From NCBI GenBank assembly GCA_902788865.1, contig CADALZ010000009.1:1-64000 (forward strand): a stretch of 64,000 nucleotides of DNA, read 5' to 3'. Source of the stretch: an uncultured Bacteroidales bacterium. GTDB taxonomy: Bacteria; Bacteroidota; Bacteroidia; Bacteroidales; Bacteroidaceae. How positions within the stretch are numbered: position 1 is the first letter of the stretch; the number at the start of each line of letters is the position of its first letter. Below are positions 7,804 to 15,429 of the stretch, in pieces. The position numbers and the translations under genes were made by a program. Under the pieces are notes generated by a model. The model was not told the origin of the DNA, ran no database searches, and saw only the letters and a program-made list of their open reading frames with translations.

Positions 7804-7850
7804 TGAGTTCGGTAAATTCGTGGTTTATAATTCAATTAACTTCGTTGATT

Positions 7851-7908
7851 CTCGGCTGCACCTCGGCCGAGTTCAAGCAAGCTTGACTCTGCTCTCGGTT
7901 TGCACGAG
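7851..7908. repeat. 58-bp dispersed repeat, copy 1
   Basis: Contains TTCAAGCAAGCTTGACTC and CTCGGTTTGCACGAG. Its reverse complement, with substitutions, recurs at 37310-37365 beyond the end of rmuC. Both copies lie in intergenic DNA just past the 3' end of a gene. Confidence 0.75.
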
Positions 7909-7913
7909 AATTC

Positions 7914-9215
7914 TCAATTCTTCAAGTACTCATCCGTCTTGGAGTAGAGACCAGTCTGGGCGCTGTAGGTGATGAACTTGCGGAACACCCATTTGCGCAG
8001 TTGACTGCCTGTGCCCTCTACATTCTTGCCAAGGCTGGTGCGGAGCGCTGCCAGCTGCGCCTCATTGAAAGAGTCGGGTAGGTCGTCGAGCATGTTCTTA
8101 GGCCCGTGGCGTTGCGCCTCGCTGGTTTGGTCGGCATCCTTGCCCAGCAGGTCGGCAAACAGCTGCATCTTGCTCCAGATGTCATGATAGACCAGCCACT
8201 CCACCACGTCGCCCATCGAGCGTGTCCACGTCTGGCCGTTGAGTACCCACAACACGCAGCCAGCCTTCCAGCCCGAGTGCAAGGCACGCTTTGACACATC
8301 CCACAGCACATCGTCGTCGGCCAGATCGGCCAGCGAGGCCATGTCGGCGGCCAACTGGTCGGTGAGCTTGTTCAGCGGGCGGATGATGTAGCGGCCCTTG
8401 CAGAGGTCGAGGCGTGCCAGAAACTCATCCAGCTTGCGGTAGAACTCCTCGCCATATTTGCCTTGGCGGGGGATGCGTCCGTCACGGCTGGTTCGGGGCT
8501 TGAAAGAGAATACCATGCGCCCGAAGGTGCCATTGAAAAGTTCGTACTTATAGAACTTACGCGTGGCAAACGGGGTGGACGAGAGGGTGAGGTTGGCACG
8601 CAGGATGGGGTTGCCCGTCACGCCATCGGCCGTGGCACGCAGGGCCCCAGCCCGCTGGCGGTCATAAATGTTTCTCAGCATCTGTGACACCTGCTTGTGC
8701 CCGCCGCATAGACGGTCGGCCATCTCCACCTCAGGCATGTTGATGTATTGTGTGCGGCTGCCGTTGGTCTCCAGCGCCATGGCATTCTGGATGAAGGCAG
8801 GGTTGGTCACGTCCGACGGCGGAAACCAGAAGGCCACATCGGGGCGGATGGGCTTCTCCTTGTTGGCCGACTTCGACTTCACCTGCTTCTGCCACTCTAC
8901 CAGTTTGCGCAGTTCCACCTCGTCATGCTGGCGGAAGTCGCGGCAAAGCGCCTCTACAAGGTTAGACAGTTGGCCCTTGTTGCAGCCGCTGTCGCCCACC
9001 AGATTGGCCATCATGCCGCAGAGCTCTTTCCAAGTAAGGTCTGGATACTGAAATTCCGCACCGCTCACGTGTGCGCCAAGGATGGGGAAGAGCATCGGAA
9101 CCAGTGGCTGATGCATGTCTTTCGATACCTGTGTGAGCAGCAGGCGAATGCATTCTGTGCCCCGTCCGAGGTTAGGCATCGCGGGCGCAGAGTTTTTACT
9201 GATATCATATTTCAT
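7914..9215 (-). CDS. DUF3987/primase-helicase-like replication-associated protein
   Basis: This 433-residue cytosolic protein has no signal peptide. GDSGCNKGQL (about residues 74-83) resembles the GxxxxGKG-type P-loop of DUF3987 proteins but has Asn where the second Gly is expected. ETNGSRTQYINMPEVEMADR could be the Walker B/sensor region. The position, upstream of a CHC2 primase, DUF4248 and HU-like genes, is the usual neighbourhood of DUF3987 or VirE-like proteins, which supports a role in accessory replication. The assignment rests on context and a degenerate motif, so an inactive relative is possible. A GGAACA repeat array lies immediately upstream. Confidence 0.6.
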   Translation of the reverse strand: MKYDISKNSAPAMPNLGRGTECIRLLLTQVSKDMHQPLVPMLFPILGAHVSGAEFQYPDLTWKELCGMMANLVGDSGCNKGQLSNLVEALCRDFRQHDEVELRKLVEWQKQVKSKSANKEKPIRPDVAFWFPPSDVTNPAFIQNAMALETNGSRTQYINMPEVEMADRLCGGHKQVSQMLRNIYDRQRAGALRATADGVTGNPILRANLTLSSTPFATRKFYKYELFNGTFGRMVFSFKPRTSRDGRIPRQGKYGEEFYRKLDEFLARLDLCKGRYIIRPLNKLTDQLAADMASLADLADDDVLWDVSKRALHSGWKAGCVLWVLNGQTWTRSMGDVVEWLVYHDIWSKMQLFADLLGKDADQTSEAQRHGPKNMLDDLPDSFNEAQLAALRTSLGKNVEGTGSQLRKWVFRKFITYSAQTGLYSKTDEYLKN

Positions 9216-9299
9216 AAGATAAAAACGTTTTAAAAGTTTGAAAATCTGCTTTTTAGATGAATGATAAATGGCTGGGGGCCTCTGCCTCTGAGGCGTGGC

Positions 9300-9450
9300 T
9301 GTTCCAGTTCTTTTTGTTCCAATTAGGTTTTCTGCAGTTTCAAGTCCTTGCTTTATTCTATATAACTACTTATATATTAGTTAATTATAAGACTTTAGAA
9401 AGGCATAAGGAATCTTCATTCCTTATTGGAACATAGGAACAATTGGAACA
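9300..9450. repeat. Short-repeat array 1 (TGTTCCAATT/AATTGGAACA)
   Basis: TGTTCC occurs at 9300 and TGTTCCAATT at 9315-9324. The complement is at 9424-9433 (TATTGGAACA), 9436-9440 (GGAAC) and 9441-9450 (AATTGGAACA). Between them lies a perfect 9-bp hairpin, ATAAGGAAT (9405-9413) with ATTCCTTAT (9418-9426) and a CTTC loop. The array lies between the DUF3987-like gene and the 144-aa gene. Confidence 0.75.
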
Positions 9451-9475
9451 CAGAGCCCCCCGGGGCCGTAGAGAT

Positions 9476-9910
9476 CTACTCCTCTACAAGGCCATGCAGC
9501 GCCTGTCGGAGTTCGTCACACACGCCTATGGCGTAGCTGTCTATGCTGAACCCAGCCCCCATCTTAATGGGCTTGAAGTTGGGGCGCAGCGAGCCGTCGT
9601 CCCTGCGGGTGATGGTGATATACTTCCCGCGGAACACATGCGGATTTCGCTTACCGGCTGTAGCGGGTAGCGTCTCCACGAAGGTGTAGTGCGAGTCGCG
9701 GTAGTAGTAGTCATCGTCCATGCCCTGGAAGTCGAGCTTCAGCACGCCCGTGTATTCCTTGCCAGGCATCAGGTGGCAGTCGCTGCTCAGGATTGTTTTC
9801 ACGTTGCACCCCAGGTCTGTGTTGGTGTGCCATTCTTGCAGGCTTTCACCTGCTGTGCGTGGGCCGTACTGTACTTCAGACCCTACGCAGATCTTTTTAT
9901 TATTATACAT
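9476..9910 (-). CDS. Hypothetical protein (144 aa)
   Basis: The start chosen is MYNNKKICVGSEVQYG at 9910. The frame extends 44 codons further, but that extension runs across a probable operator/promoter and looks non-coding. The protein is not recognised. It is beta-rich, with an acidic aromatic patch (DDDYYYRDSHYTF) and a basic segment (RGKYITITRRDDGS), and shows no signal peptide or helix-turn-helix. It sits upstream of the DUF3987-like gene on the same strand, separated by the GGAACA array, and probably belongs to the same module. The TGTAAGC-N15-GCTTACA inverted repeat just upstream suggests regulated transcription. Confidence 0.6.
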   Translation of the reverse strand: MYNNKKICVGSEVQYGPRTAGESLQEWHTNTDLGCNVKTILSSDCHLMPGKEYTGVLKLDFQGMDDDYYYRDSHYTFVETLPATAGKRNPHVFRGKYITITRRDDGSLRPNFKPIKMGAGFSIDSYAIGVCDELRQALHGLVEE

Positions 9911-9966
9911 TTTTGCTTCGGGCTGTTTTTGTAGCCCTCGGCAATGGGGAAAACACCCCTTGTTTC

Positions 9967-9995
9967 TGTAAGCACTTTCTGCAAATTTGCTTACA
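9967..9995 (-). promoter_or_regulatory. Candidate operator TGTAAGC-N15-GCTTACA over a promoter
   Basis: TGTAAGC (9967-9973) and GCTTACA (9989-9995) are perfect 7-bp inverted repeats. On the minus strand the word CAAATTTG (9982-9989), a one-mismatch -7 box, lies between them, so a bound protein would block transcription of the 144-aa gene. Three more GCTTACA copies follow at 10084, 10096 and 10116. Confidence 0.5.
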
Positions 9996-10019
9996 TGGTT
10001 TAGGACAGAGCATAAAGAA

Positions 10020-10053
10020 AGCCGAAAGTCCCTGTATTTCAAGAGAGTTTCGG
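10020..10053 (-). terminator. Possible terminator hairpin of the two-gene unit
   Basis: AGCCGAAA (from 10020) pairs with TTTCGGCT around a 20-nt loop, followed on the minus strand by TTCTTTAT. It lies downstream of the minus-strand gene ending at 10128. The T-run is weak. Confidence 0.4.
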
Positions 10054-10083
10054 CTCAAAAAAAATAACGATATTTTTCGGGTT

Positions 10084-10122
10084 GCTTACATAATCGCTTA
10101 CATCGAGCACAAATCGCTTACA
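10084..10122. repeat. GCTTACA direct repeats (three copies)
   Basis: GCTTACA occurs at 10084-10090, 10096-10102 and 10116-10122, the last two preceded by ATC. With the inverted pair at 9967-9995 there are five copies in 156 bp. Confidence 0.7.
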
Positions 10123-10127
10123 CGCGC

Positions 10128-10817
10128 TCAGATGCCTTTGGTGGTACGCAGCTGCCCAGTGTAGATTTCTTGCATAGCTGAATCAGATGTATCGTAATCT
10201 TCATCGCCATACGTGCCACCTCGATCAGGCAATGGATTTCTGGTGTCGAGAATGAGGCACGTGAGTTTTATCTTTTCTTCAGCACCGTTGTCTATGCGGC
10301 TGCGGTCAGAGTTTGGTGTCTTGCCAAACTGCTGCTCTACCAACGAATTTGCAGAACACCCTGTCTGCTTTTCTATATAGGGCTGTCTAAGTAGTTCTTG
10401 CAGCAGAATAGTAAGTATGGTGGTGTTGGCCGTCCAAGTGATGTTGCAATGGCGAGGTGCACCTTCGAAGAAGGTGTCAAAGTCGTCTGGTAAGGTCTTG
10501 TCGTCTATCCAGCCCCACTCGTTCCATTTGCGGAAGAGGATGTCCACTCTGCGGTGTTGCTGCAGCAACACACCATTGTTACCATGCTTATAGTACTTCA
10601 GCGTCATGGGCTTGGTGCTGGCCTTCGTTTCCAGATGGCTCTTTGGTTTGGAAGCCTTCGGCTTTGCACTTGAATAGATATTCTGAATGCCTATGCCACC
10701 AGCCTCGACGTTGGCCACCTCGTGCTCCACGTGCTTTTCCAGCACCAAGTCTCCTGCCACATGGATGCCTCCTTTGCTGATGGCTTCTAAAGCCTTCTGT
10801 AGTTCTTCCTGCGTCAT
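10128..10817 (-). CDS. Unknown protein with VEAGGxGI motif (second gene of a pair)
   Basis: This 229-residue protein is not recognised. It has an N-terminal helix, then GDLVLEKHVEHEVANVEAGG (about residues 22-41), then a Lys/Ser/Pro-rich linker (about 50-70), then a helical C-terminal domain with FRKWNEWGWI, ILTILLQELL and LVEQQFGKTPNSDRSRI. The C-terminal layout loosely recalls small Bacteroidota regulators, but no family can be named. The start codon overlaps the stop of the upstream gene by 4 nt (ATGA, 10814-10817), so the two are translationally coupled, and both contain the same GDxVLEKxVxHxVxxVEAGG motif. Confidence 0.7.
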   Translation of the reverse strand: MTQEELQKALEAISKGGIHVAGDLVLEKHVEHEVANVEAGGIGIQNIYSSAKPKASKPKSHLETKASTKPMTLKYYKHGNNGVLLQQHRRVDILFRKWNEWGWIDDKTLPDDFDTFFEGAPRHCNITWTANTTILTILLQELLRQPYIEKQTGCSANSLVEQQFGKTPNSDRSRIDNGAEEKIKLTCLILDTRNPLPDRGGTYGDEDYDTSDSAMQEIYTGQLRTTKGI

Positions 10818-12103
10818 TTCTGTATCTCCTTACCGTTTATGCTGATGCCTGTTCCGCCTGCCTCCACATGCTCCACGGCGTGATCCACTCTTTTCTCCAG
10901 CACGTAGTCGCCATTGACGAATATTCTGTCTTCTTCCTGCTTGGCCAGTATCTGCTCTTGAATCATGGGCGCATACTTCTGCCAGGTCGCATTCATGGCC
11001 AGCAATGTGGACATGCTGCCGAAGAACGATAGTGCCAGCTGTGTTGGAAAGCGCAGAAACGCAGCCGTCAGGTCGTCAGCCGAAATCTTGTCCGATTCCA
11101 CATCTTTCACGGCTAGGGTTAGCTGTTCCAACACCTTATTATATCTGTTCGTCAGGTCATCCACCGCCACTTCCAGTTCTTCGTAGGTCTTAGGGCGTGA
11201 CTGCCGCAGCACTTCCTCCATCACTTTGGGGAAGAGAATGCCGCAAAGCTCGTTTAATCTGTCTGACTGAGGCGTCGTTTTGATAATCTGCTCCATTTTC
11301 TGCAAATGCCGTTCTGCTTGTACCCTTACGCTTTCTCCGCTGCGTGGATCTATCATCTCTGGAGGGCATAATGTATCACACTTAGACTTGAACGCTTTGT
11401 AGAACAGGTGCATATAGGGGTGGCTGGCCTTACGGCTGCATGCCGTGCCGGCAAGAGCGGCAAAGTTTTCTACACGCATTCCCACAATGTAGCGAATGAG
11501 TACGGAATACATGTACTTGATGAATCCCCAGTTCATCCTGAACTGTCCGAACAGCTCGTTCTTCTTTTCCCTCGGATGGTCTGTCAGCTCAATCAGCGTG
11601 ACGCCCATCAGCAGGCAATGCATCTCGCTCAGTTTGAAATTCCCGGAATGTTGAGCTTTTGCTAACTTAACCTTCAGCGTGTCATAAACGCTTTTCCAGT
11701 CGGTCTGATAGTCATGCTCCAGCATCGCTTTCAACATCCACAAGAAGAAGCCTGGGTCGTGGTTGTCGGGCATCAGCTGCTCAGCCCATTTTTCTGCAGC
11801 CTGCACGATGTCCACGTCACTCAGAATTCTGCCAGCAAATCGGCCTTCGCCCTCAAACAAATCCAGTAGCGACTTTTTGGCCATCGAGTCGGTGTTTCCA
11901 TTGCGGAAAAAGCTCTTGTCGGCCATCAGTAGGCTGACGTAATAAGGTGTGAGGGCTGCGCGCATATCCCAGAAACCACCATCATTCCTGATTCTGCGGG
12001 CACACCACCTCAGCTCCGACCATTCTATCTCCTTCTCCGTAAGATAGCCGTTGAGATAACCGTCAAGTGGCTCAATTATTTCTTCGTATATATCTTGTCT
12101 CAT
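10814..12103 (-). CDS. Unknown protein with C-terminal VEAGGxGI motif (first gene of a pair)
   Basis: This 429-residue, mainly helical protein has no signal peptide; a hydrophobic stretch near residues 355-375 (TQLALSFFGSMSTLLAMN) could be buried or membrane-associated. It ends with GDYVLEKRVDHAVEHVEAGG plus TGISI, the motif found near the N-terminus of the next protein. That points to a shared binding partner or to assembly through this strand-like segment. No catalytic motif was seen. A TATCTTTG box at 12121-12128 supplies a promoter immediately upstream, and transcription of the pair appears independent of the primase/HU module. Confidence 0.7.
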   Translation of the reverse strand: MRQDIYEEIIEPLDGYLNGYLTEKEIEWSELRWCARRIRNDGGFWDMRAALTPYYVSLLMADKSFFRNGNTDSMAKKSLLDLFEGEGRFAGRILSDVDIVQAAEKWAEQLMPDNHDPGFFLWMLKAMLEHDYQTDWKSVYDTLKVKLAKAQHSGNFKLSEMHCLLMGVTLIELTDHPREKKNELFGQFRMNWGFIKYMYSVLIRYIVGMRVENFAALAGTACSRKASHPYMHLFYKAFKSKCDTLCPPEMIDPRSGESVRVQAERHLQKMEQIIKTTPQSDRLNELCGILFPKVMEEVLRQSRPKTYEELEVAVDDLTNRYNKVLEQLTLAVKDVESDKISADDLTAAFLRFPTQLALSFFGSMSTLLAMNATWQKYAPMIQEQILAKQEEDRIFVNGDYVLEKRVDHAVEHVEAGGTGISINGKEIQK

Positions 12104-12120
12104 CTCCAGTCTTTTGAGCG

Positions 12121-12128
12121 CAAAGATA
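12121..12128 (-). promoter_or_regulatory. -7 box TATCTTTG for the VEAGG pair
   Basis: The plus strand reads CAAAGATA, 18 bases upstream of the minus-strand ATG at 12103; an exact consensus match. Confidence 0.75.
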
Positions 12129-12303
12129 GCTAAATATTGGCATATATGTGGATGATCTGCTATTAAAATGGCGTAAAGATTTATCGAATCAACGATTCGA
12201 CCGATGGAATAAAACTATAATAGGCGCTCTTTGAAAGTTTTTGATGGGAAGTTTGGTAATTTGAGGAACAATGCTTTTCTTTGCGTTATTAAAAAGATAA
12301 AAC

Positions 12304-12609
12304 ATGGAAAAGAACAATTATAGGAATCTCAACGAAGAAGAAAACACGGGCAAAGCCAGCGAGCCTACCACAAGCTATGCTGCTACTGGGAGTGGCTTTA
12401 CAAACACCCTCATGGAGGATGAATACATTGACGGTCTCATCGACAGCATCCCTGTAGGTAAACTTGGTTTTTATACAGAAGACCCAGATGTGTTTGAAGC
12501 GCGTATTGCAGAAATTGAGGCAGACATGGATGAGGTGGAGGCTGGTTTTGAAGATCCTGAAAAATGGGTTTCCTCAGAACAAATGGACGAAGAACTTCGA
12601 AGGACTTGA
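12304..12609 (+). CDS. Small acidic hypothetical protein (101 aa)
   Basis: This protein is strongly acidic and helix-prone (DPDVFEARIAEIEADMDEVE), with a disordered N-terminus rich in Asn, Glu, Ser and Thr. No family was recognised. The size and charge would suit an antitoxin or an inhibitor, but no toxin-like partner follows on the same strand. A weak TTTCTTTG-type box lies about 25 bp upstream of the ATG. The gene is isolated between the VEAGG pair and a secreted protein gene on the other strand, and it may be the last gene of the accessory region. Confidence 0.55.
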   Translation: MEKNNYRNLNEEENTGKASEPTTSYAATGSGFTNTLMEDEYIDGLIDSIPVGKLGFYTEDPDVFEARIAEIEADMDEVEAGFEDPEKWVSSEQMDEELRRT

Positions 12610-12692
12610 AGGGAAGAAGATGTGCATTTCCCTGATGCAACAATACATGTGCCTTGTTTCTTGAAGAATAGTTCGCCAATGATTAGGTTTTC

Positions 12693-13259
12693 TTACTGTT
12701 TGAGGTGATGCTTGGGGTGCAGCTTCACGTCGAGCTTGAAGTTCATGCGCAGTTCCTTGAGCGTGGATTTCGTGAGATAAGCGCGCCCCTGCTTGTCACC
12801 CATGGTGAAAAGGAACTGCAGGCGCTTGCCGCCCAGAGTTTTTTTCACCACAGAGCATTGAGTGGTAGTGGGCTCGCCCAGCTGAAAACCTGAAGTGGTT
12901 TCGCGCCCCTTAAACTCGGTCGTGGTGTCCAGGTCCTTGTCGTAGAGAGCCATGATGTTGTCGATGGTGGCAAAAGCCTCGTCGGTTGTGCTGCCAAGCC
13001 AGATGGCCGTTTCTTTGATGTTCTGCACTCTCATGCCAAGAATTTCATCCGCCCCCAGAAAGTCAGACGTTTTTCCCAGACTCATGTAATAGCCCGTGGT
13101 GCCGTCTTCATCCTCATAGGTAAAGATGGTGTAATCGCCGTGGTCGGTTTCCGCCTCGGCTACTTCAATTCTCATTCCCGTTTGTTTCTGTGCTGATGCG
13201 GTTATGGTACCCAACAGCAGAAAGGCAACCAGCAGCCATAAATGTCTTGTTTTCATCAT
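12693..13259 (-). CDS. Secreted hypothetical protein (188 aa)
   Basis: A clear Sec signal peptide (MMKTRHLWLLVAFLLLG, cleavage after ASAQ) precedes a beta-rich mature part with YTIFTYEDEDGTTGYYMSLG and a basic C-terminus (KLDVKLHPKHHLKQ). There is a single Cys and no catalytic motif. It is probably periplasmic or surface-located, and no function can be assigned. It is divergent from the AraC-type regulator downstream at 13461, across a 200-bp gap. Confidence 0.75.
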   Translation of the reverse strand: MMKTRHLWLLVAFLLLGTITASAQKQTGMRIEVAEAETDHGDYTIFTYEDEDGTTGYYMSLGKTSDFLGADEILGMRVQNIKETAIWLGSTTDEAFATIDNIMALYDKDLDTTTEFKGRETTSGFQLGEPTTTQCSVVKKTLGGKRLQFLFTMGDKQGRAYLTKSTLKELRMNFKLDVKLHPKHHLKQ

Positions 13260-13431
13260 TTTTGTTCGTTATTAGGTTTTAAACTATCTGTTTCCGCGGC
13301 TTGCGCCTTGCGGTATTATATAGGTTATGGACTACAAAAATATGAAAAGGCTCTGAAAACGAAAAACTTTCCATGATAAAAATTTTTTTTTGCGAAAAGA
13401 AATCAAATCCTGTTTTTTCCCTATATTTGTG

Positions 13432-13439
13432 GCATAAAG
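13432..13439 (+). promoter_or_regulatory. -7 box TATATTTG
   Basis: TAnnTTTG match 22 bases upstream of the AraC-type regulator ATG at 13461. Confidence 0.65.
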
Positions 13440-13460
13440 CTGCACTTATAGCGATTTTTT

Positions 13461-14273
13461 ATGGAAAAAAGATACGGATGCAACCTGCTGAATACAGCTG
13501 TGGATGGGCGCATGCCCTCTGAGTTTACTGATGAATATCATGTACATATTCTGGTGCGTAGGGGAGAGATGGAGTTCTTCGACGGCAAGAACCTTTTCAC
13601 TTCGCATAAGGATGACCTTGTGATCTGGCAGATGTCCAATCGCATTTCACGCGTGTCTTATTCAGCTGATTTCGAGGCTGATTTCCTGATTGTCGATTCC
13701 CAATTCCTGCTGCACTATAACCCAGAGATGATCTGGGCCACCAAGTGCTTCATCTTCATCCGCCTGAACCCTTCTTTCCACCTCGATGATGAGAGTCTGC
13801 AGCTCATCGATACTGACTTCCGCCTGTTTCGCTTCCGCTTGGAGCAGACCGACGAGACATTTAAGCGCGAGGCGCTGGGGCGTGTGATGCAAATCTTTCT
13901 CTATGATATGTGGACCGTCTATCGGCATGGGCTCTCCAGCATGGAGACCTCAGACAATGCCGCCCGCATCTTCTTGCGCTTCTTAACGCTGGTGCAAGAG
14001 CGTGTGCGTGAGAACCGTGAGCCTGCTTACTATGCCGACCAGCTCTGCATCACGCCTAAATATCTCTCACAGGTGTGTCGCGAGGTGACCAATCTGCCTG
14101 CCTCAGAGTGGATCACCTACTATGCCGCCTTCGAACTGGTGTCCTTGCTCAACGACACCTCGAAGACCCTCACGGAGATTTCAGAGCTGATGAACTTCTC
14201 AAACATTTCTTATTTCTCACGCTATGTGAAAAAAGTCCTGGGCAAGTCGCCTTCAGAGTACCGCCAGCAGTAA
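13461..14273 (+). CDS. AraC-family transcriptional regulator
   Basis: This 270-residue protein has an N-terminal cupin-like sensor (VHILVRRGEMEFFDGKNLF) and a C-terminal pair of helix-turn-helices (YYADQLCITPKYLSQVCREV and LTEISELMNFSNISYFSRYV), ending in GKSPSEYRQQ as in AraC/XylS regulators. It lies 100 bp upstream of an O-acetyltransferase and an NTF2-like secreted protein on the same strand, which have their own TACCTTTG box. They may be its targets. The inducer is unknown. Confidence 0.92.
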   Translation: MEKRYGCNLLNTAVDGRMPSEFTDEYHVHILVRRGEMEFFDGKNLFTSHKDDLVIWQMSNRISRVSYSADFEADFLIVDSQFLLHYNPEMIWATKCFIFIRLNPSFHLDDESLQLIDTDFRLFRFRLEQTDETFKREALGRVMQIFLYDMWTVYRHGLSSMETSDNAARIFLRFLTLVQERVRENREPAYYADQLCITPKYLSQVCREVTNLPASEWITYYAAFELVSLLNDTSKTLTEISELMNFSNISYFSRYVKKVLGKSPSEYRQQ

Positions 14274-14334
14274 GAAGCGCCTTTTGTGAAAGTTAGCAAG
14301 CAAATAGGATAATGCCGTATCGACACATTATCCC

Positions 14335-14342
14335 TACCTTTG
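14335..14342 (+). promoter_or_regulatory. -7 box TACCTTTG
   Basis: Exact match 31 bases upstream of the acetyltransferase ATG at 14373. It argues against a longer N-terminus starting before about 14348. Confidence 0.75.
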
Positions 14343-14372
14343 CATTGTCAAACTTTTAAACAAAGAACCGCT

Positions 14373-14921
14373 ATGAATATTTTCGAGAAACTTCGTTCAG
14401 GTGCCGATGTAGATATGGCCACCCCTGAGTATGTAGTCGCCATTCAGCACATGACTGAGTGCAACAACCTCTGCTTCAAGATCAATACCTCAGAGCCTAA
14501 GCCAGAGGTCATCCGTCCGCTCGAGGAGCAGCTCTTTGAGGGCCGTCTGGATGCTACCAGCTACCTCATGCCACCCCTCCAAATAGACTTCGCGTGTCAG
14601 ATGAACATAGGTCAGCATGTATTTGTGAATCATTCGCTTACCTGCATGGCAGCAGGAGGCATCACCATCGATGATGGCGTGATGATAGGCCCTAATGTGC
14701 GCATCGTGACCGACAATCATGACTTCACCAATCGTATGGTGCTGCGATGCAAGCCCGTGCACATCTGCCGCAATGTATGGATAGGGGTGGGTGCCATCAT
14801 TCTGCCAGGCGTGACCATAGGTGAGAATGCCGTCATCGCCGCTGGTGCCGTGGTCACTAAGGACGTAGCGCCCAATACCATCGTGGGTGGCAATCCTGCC
14901 AAGTTTATCAAGAATCTATAA
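14373..14921 (+). CDS. Sugar/maltose-type O-acetyltransferase (hexapeptide repeat)
   Basis: The 182-residue protein starts at MNIFEKLRSG, just downstream of a consensus promoter. Residues about 60-180 form a left-handed beta-helix (ITIDDGVMIGPNVRIVTDNH, VWIGVGAIILPGVTIGENAV, AAGAVVTKDVAPNTIVGGNP). The catalytic His is expected in TDNHDF. Family members transfer acetyl from acetyl-CoA to sugar hydroxyls and are trimeric and cytosolic. The NTF2-like secreted protein gene follows after 30 bp and is probably co-transcribed. Confidence 0.9.
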   Translation: MNIFEKLRSGADVDMATPEYVVAIQHMTECNNLCFKINTSEPKPEVIRPLEEQLFEGRLDATSYLMPPLQIDFACQMNIGQHVFVNHSLTCMAAGGITIDDGVMIGPNVRIVTDNHDFTNRMVLRCKPVHICRNVWIGVGAIILPGVTIGENAVIAAGAVVTKDVAPNTIVGGNPAKFIKNL

Positions 14922-14951
14922 GAAGTATTAAACTAAAAAACAAAAAGAAAT

Positions 14952-15425
14952 ATGAAAAAGTTATTCGTAATGTTGGTGATGCTTACCATGGTTATGGGCA
15001 TCAAGGCACAGCAGACTATCTCTGCACAGGAAATGAGTGATCGTATCCAAATCCGCGCCCTCGTGGACCGCTATGCGCACGAGAGCGACCAGTTCAAGCA
15101 GGAGAACTATAGCGAGATTTTCGCCAAAGACCTGAAACTGCGCATCCACGCGGGTGGGAATGTAAATGAAATCAATGGCGTGGACAACATGATCAACATC
15201 TACAAAGCAGCCGGAGCAGCCGACATCTCTTTCCACCAGACAGGCCAGCAGACCCTTGAGTTTGCCGACAGCACGCATGCCAGCGGCTGGGTTTACCTCA
15301 CCGCTTTGATGGTCAATGGTGGCAATGCCCGCCACATGTATCTCCGCTACTTCGACAAGTACGAGAAGATAGATGGCCGTTGGTGGATCGTGGAGCGCGA
15401 CCAGTATATCCTTTTTAGCGAATAA
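14952..15425 (+). CDS. Secreted SnoaL/NTF2-like protein
   Basis: This 157-residue protein has a Sec signal peptide (cleavage near GIKAQ), then the typical start of SnoaL-like domains (IQIRALVDRYAHESDQF) and the closing strands RHMYLRYFDKYEKIDGRWWI. NTF2-like folds form a small hydrophobic cavity used for ligand binding or simple isomerase and hydratase chemistry; the substrate is unknown. The stop lies 4 bp from the end of the convergent AraC-type gene. Confidence 0.85.
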   Translation: MKKLFVMLVMLTMVMGIKAQQTISAQEMSDRIQIRALVDRYAHESDQFKQENYSEIFAKDLKLRIHAGGNVNEINGVDNMINIYKAAGAADISFHQTGQQTLEFADSTHASGWVYLTALMVNGGNARHMYLRYFDKYEKIDGRWWIVERDQYILFSE

Positions 15426-15429
15426 GACC

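Noticed and set aside
4240..12609. Complete prophage or integrative element
   Set aside because: No integrase, transposase, portal, capsid, relaxase or att-like direct repeats flanking a tRNA were seen; only replication-type accessory genes and repeats.
12464..12664. 66-codon plus-strand frame overlapping the acidic gene
   Set aside because: Out-of-frame shadow; Trp/Lys/Met-rich translation of the acidic gene's codons.
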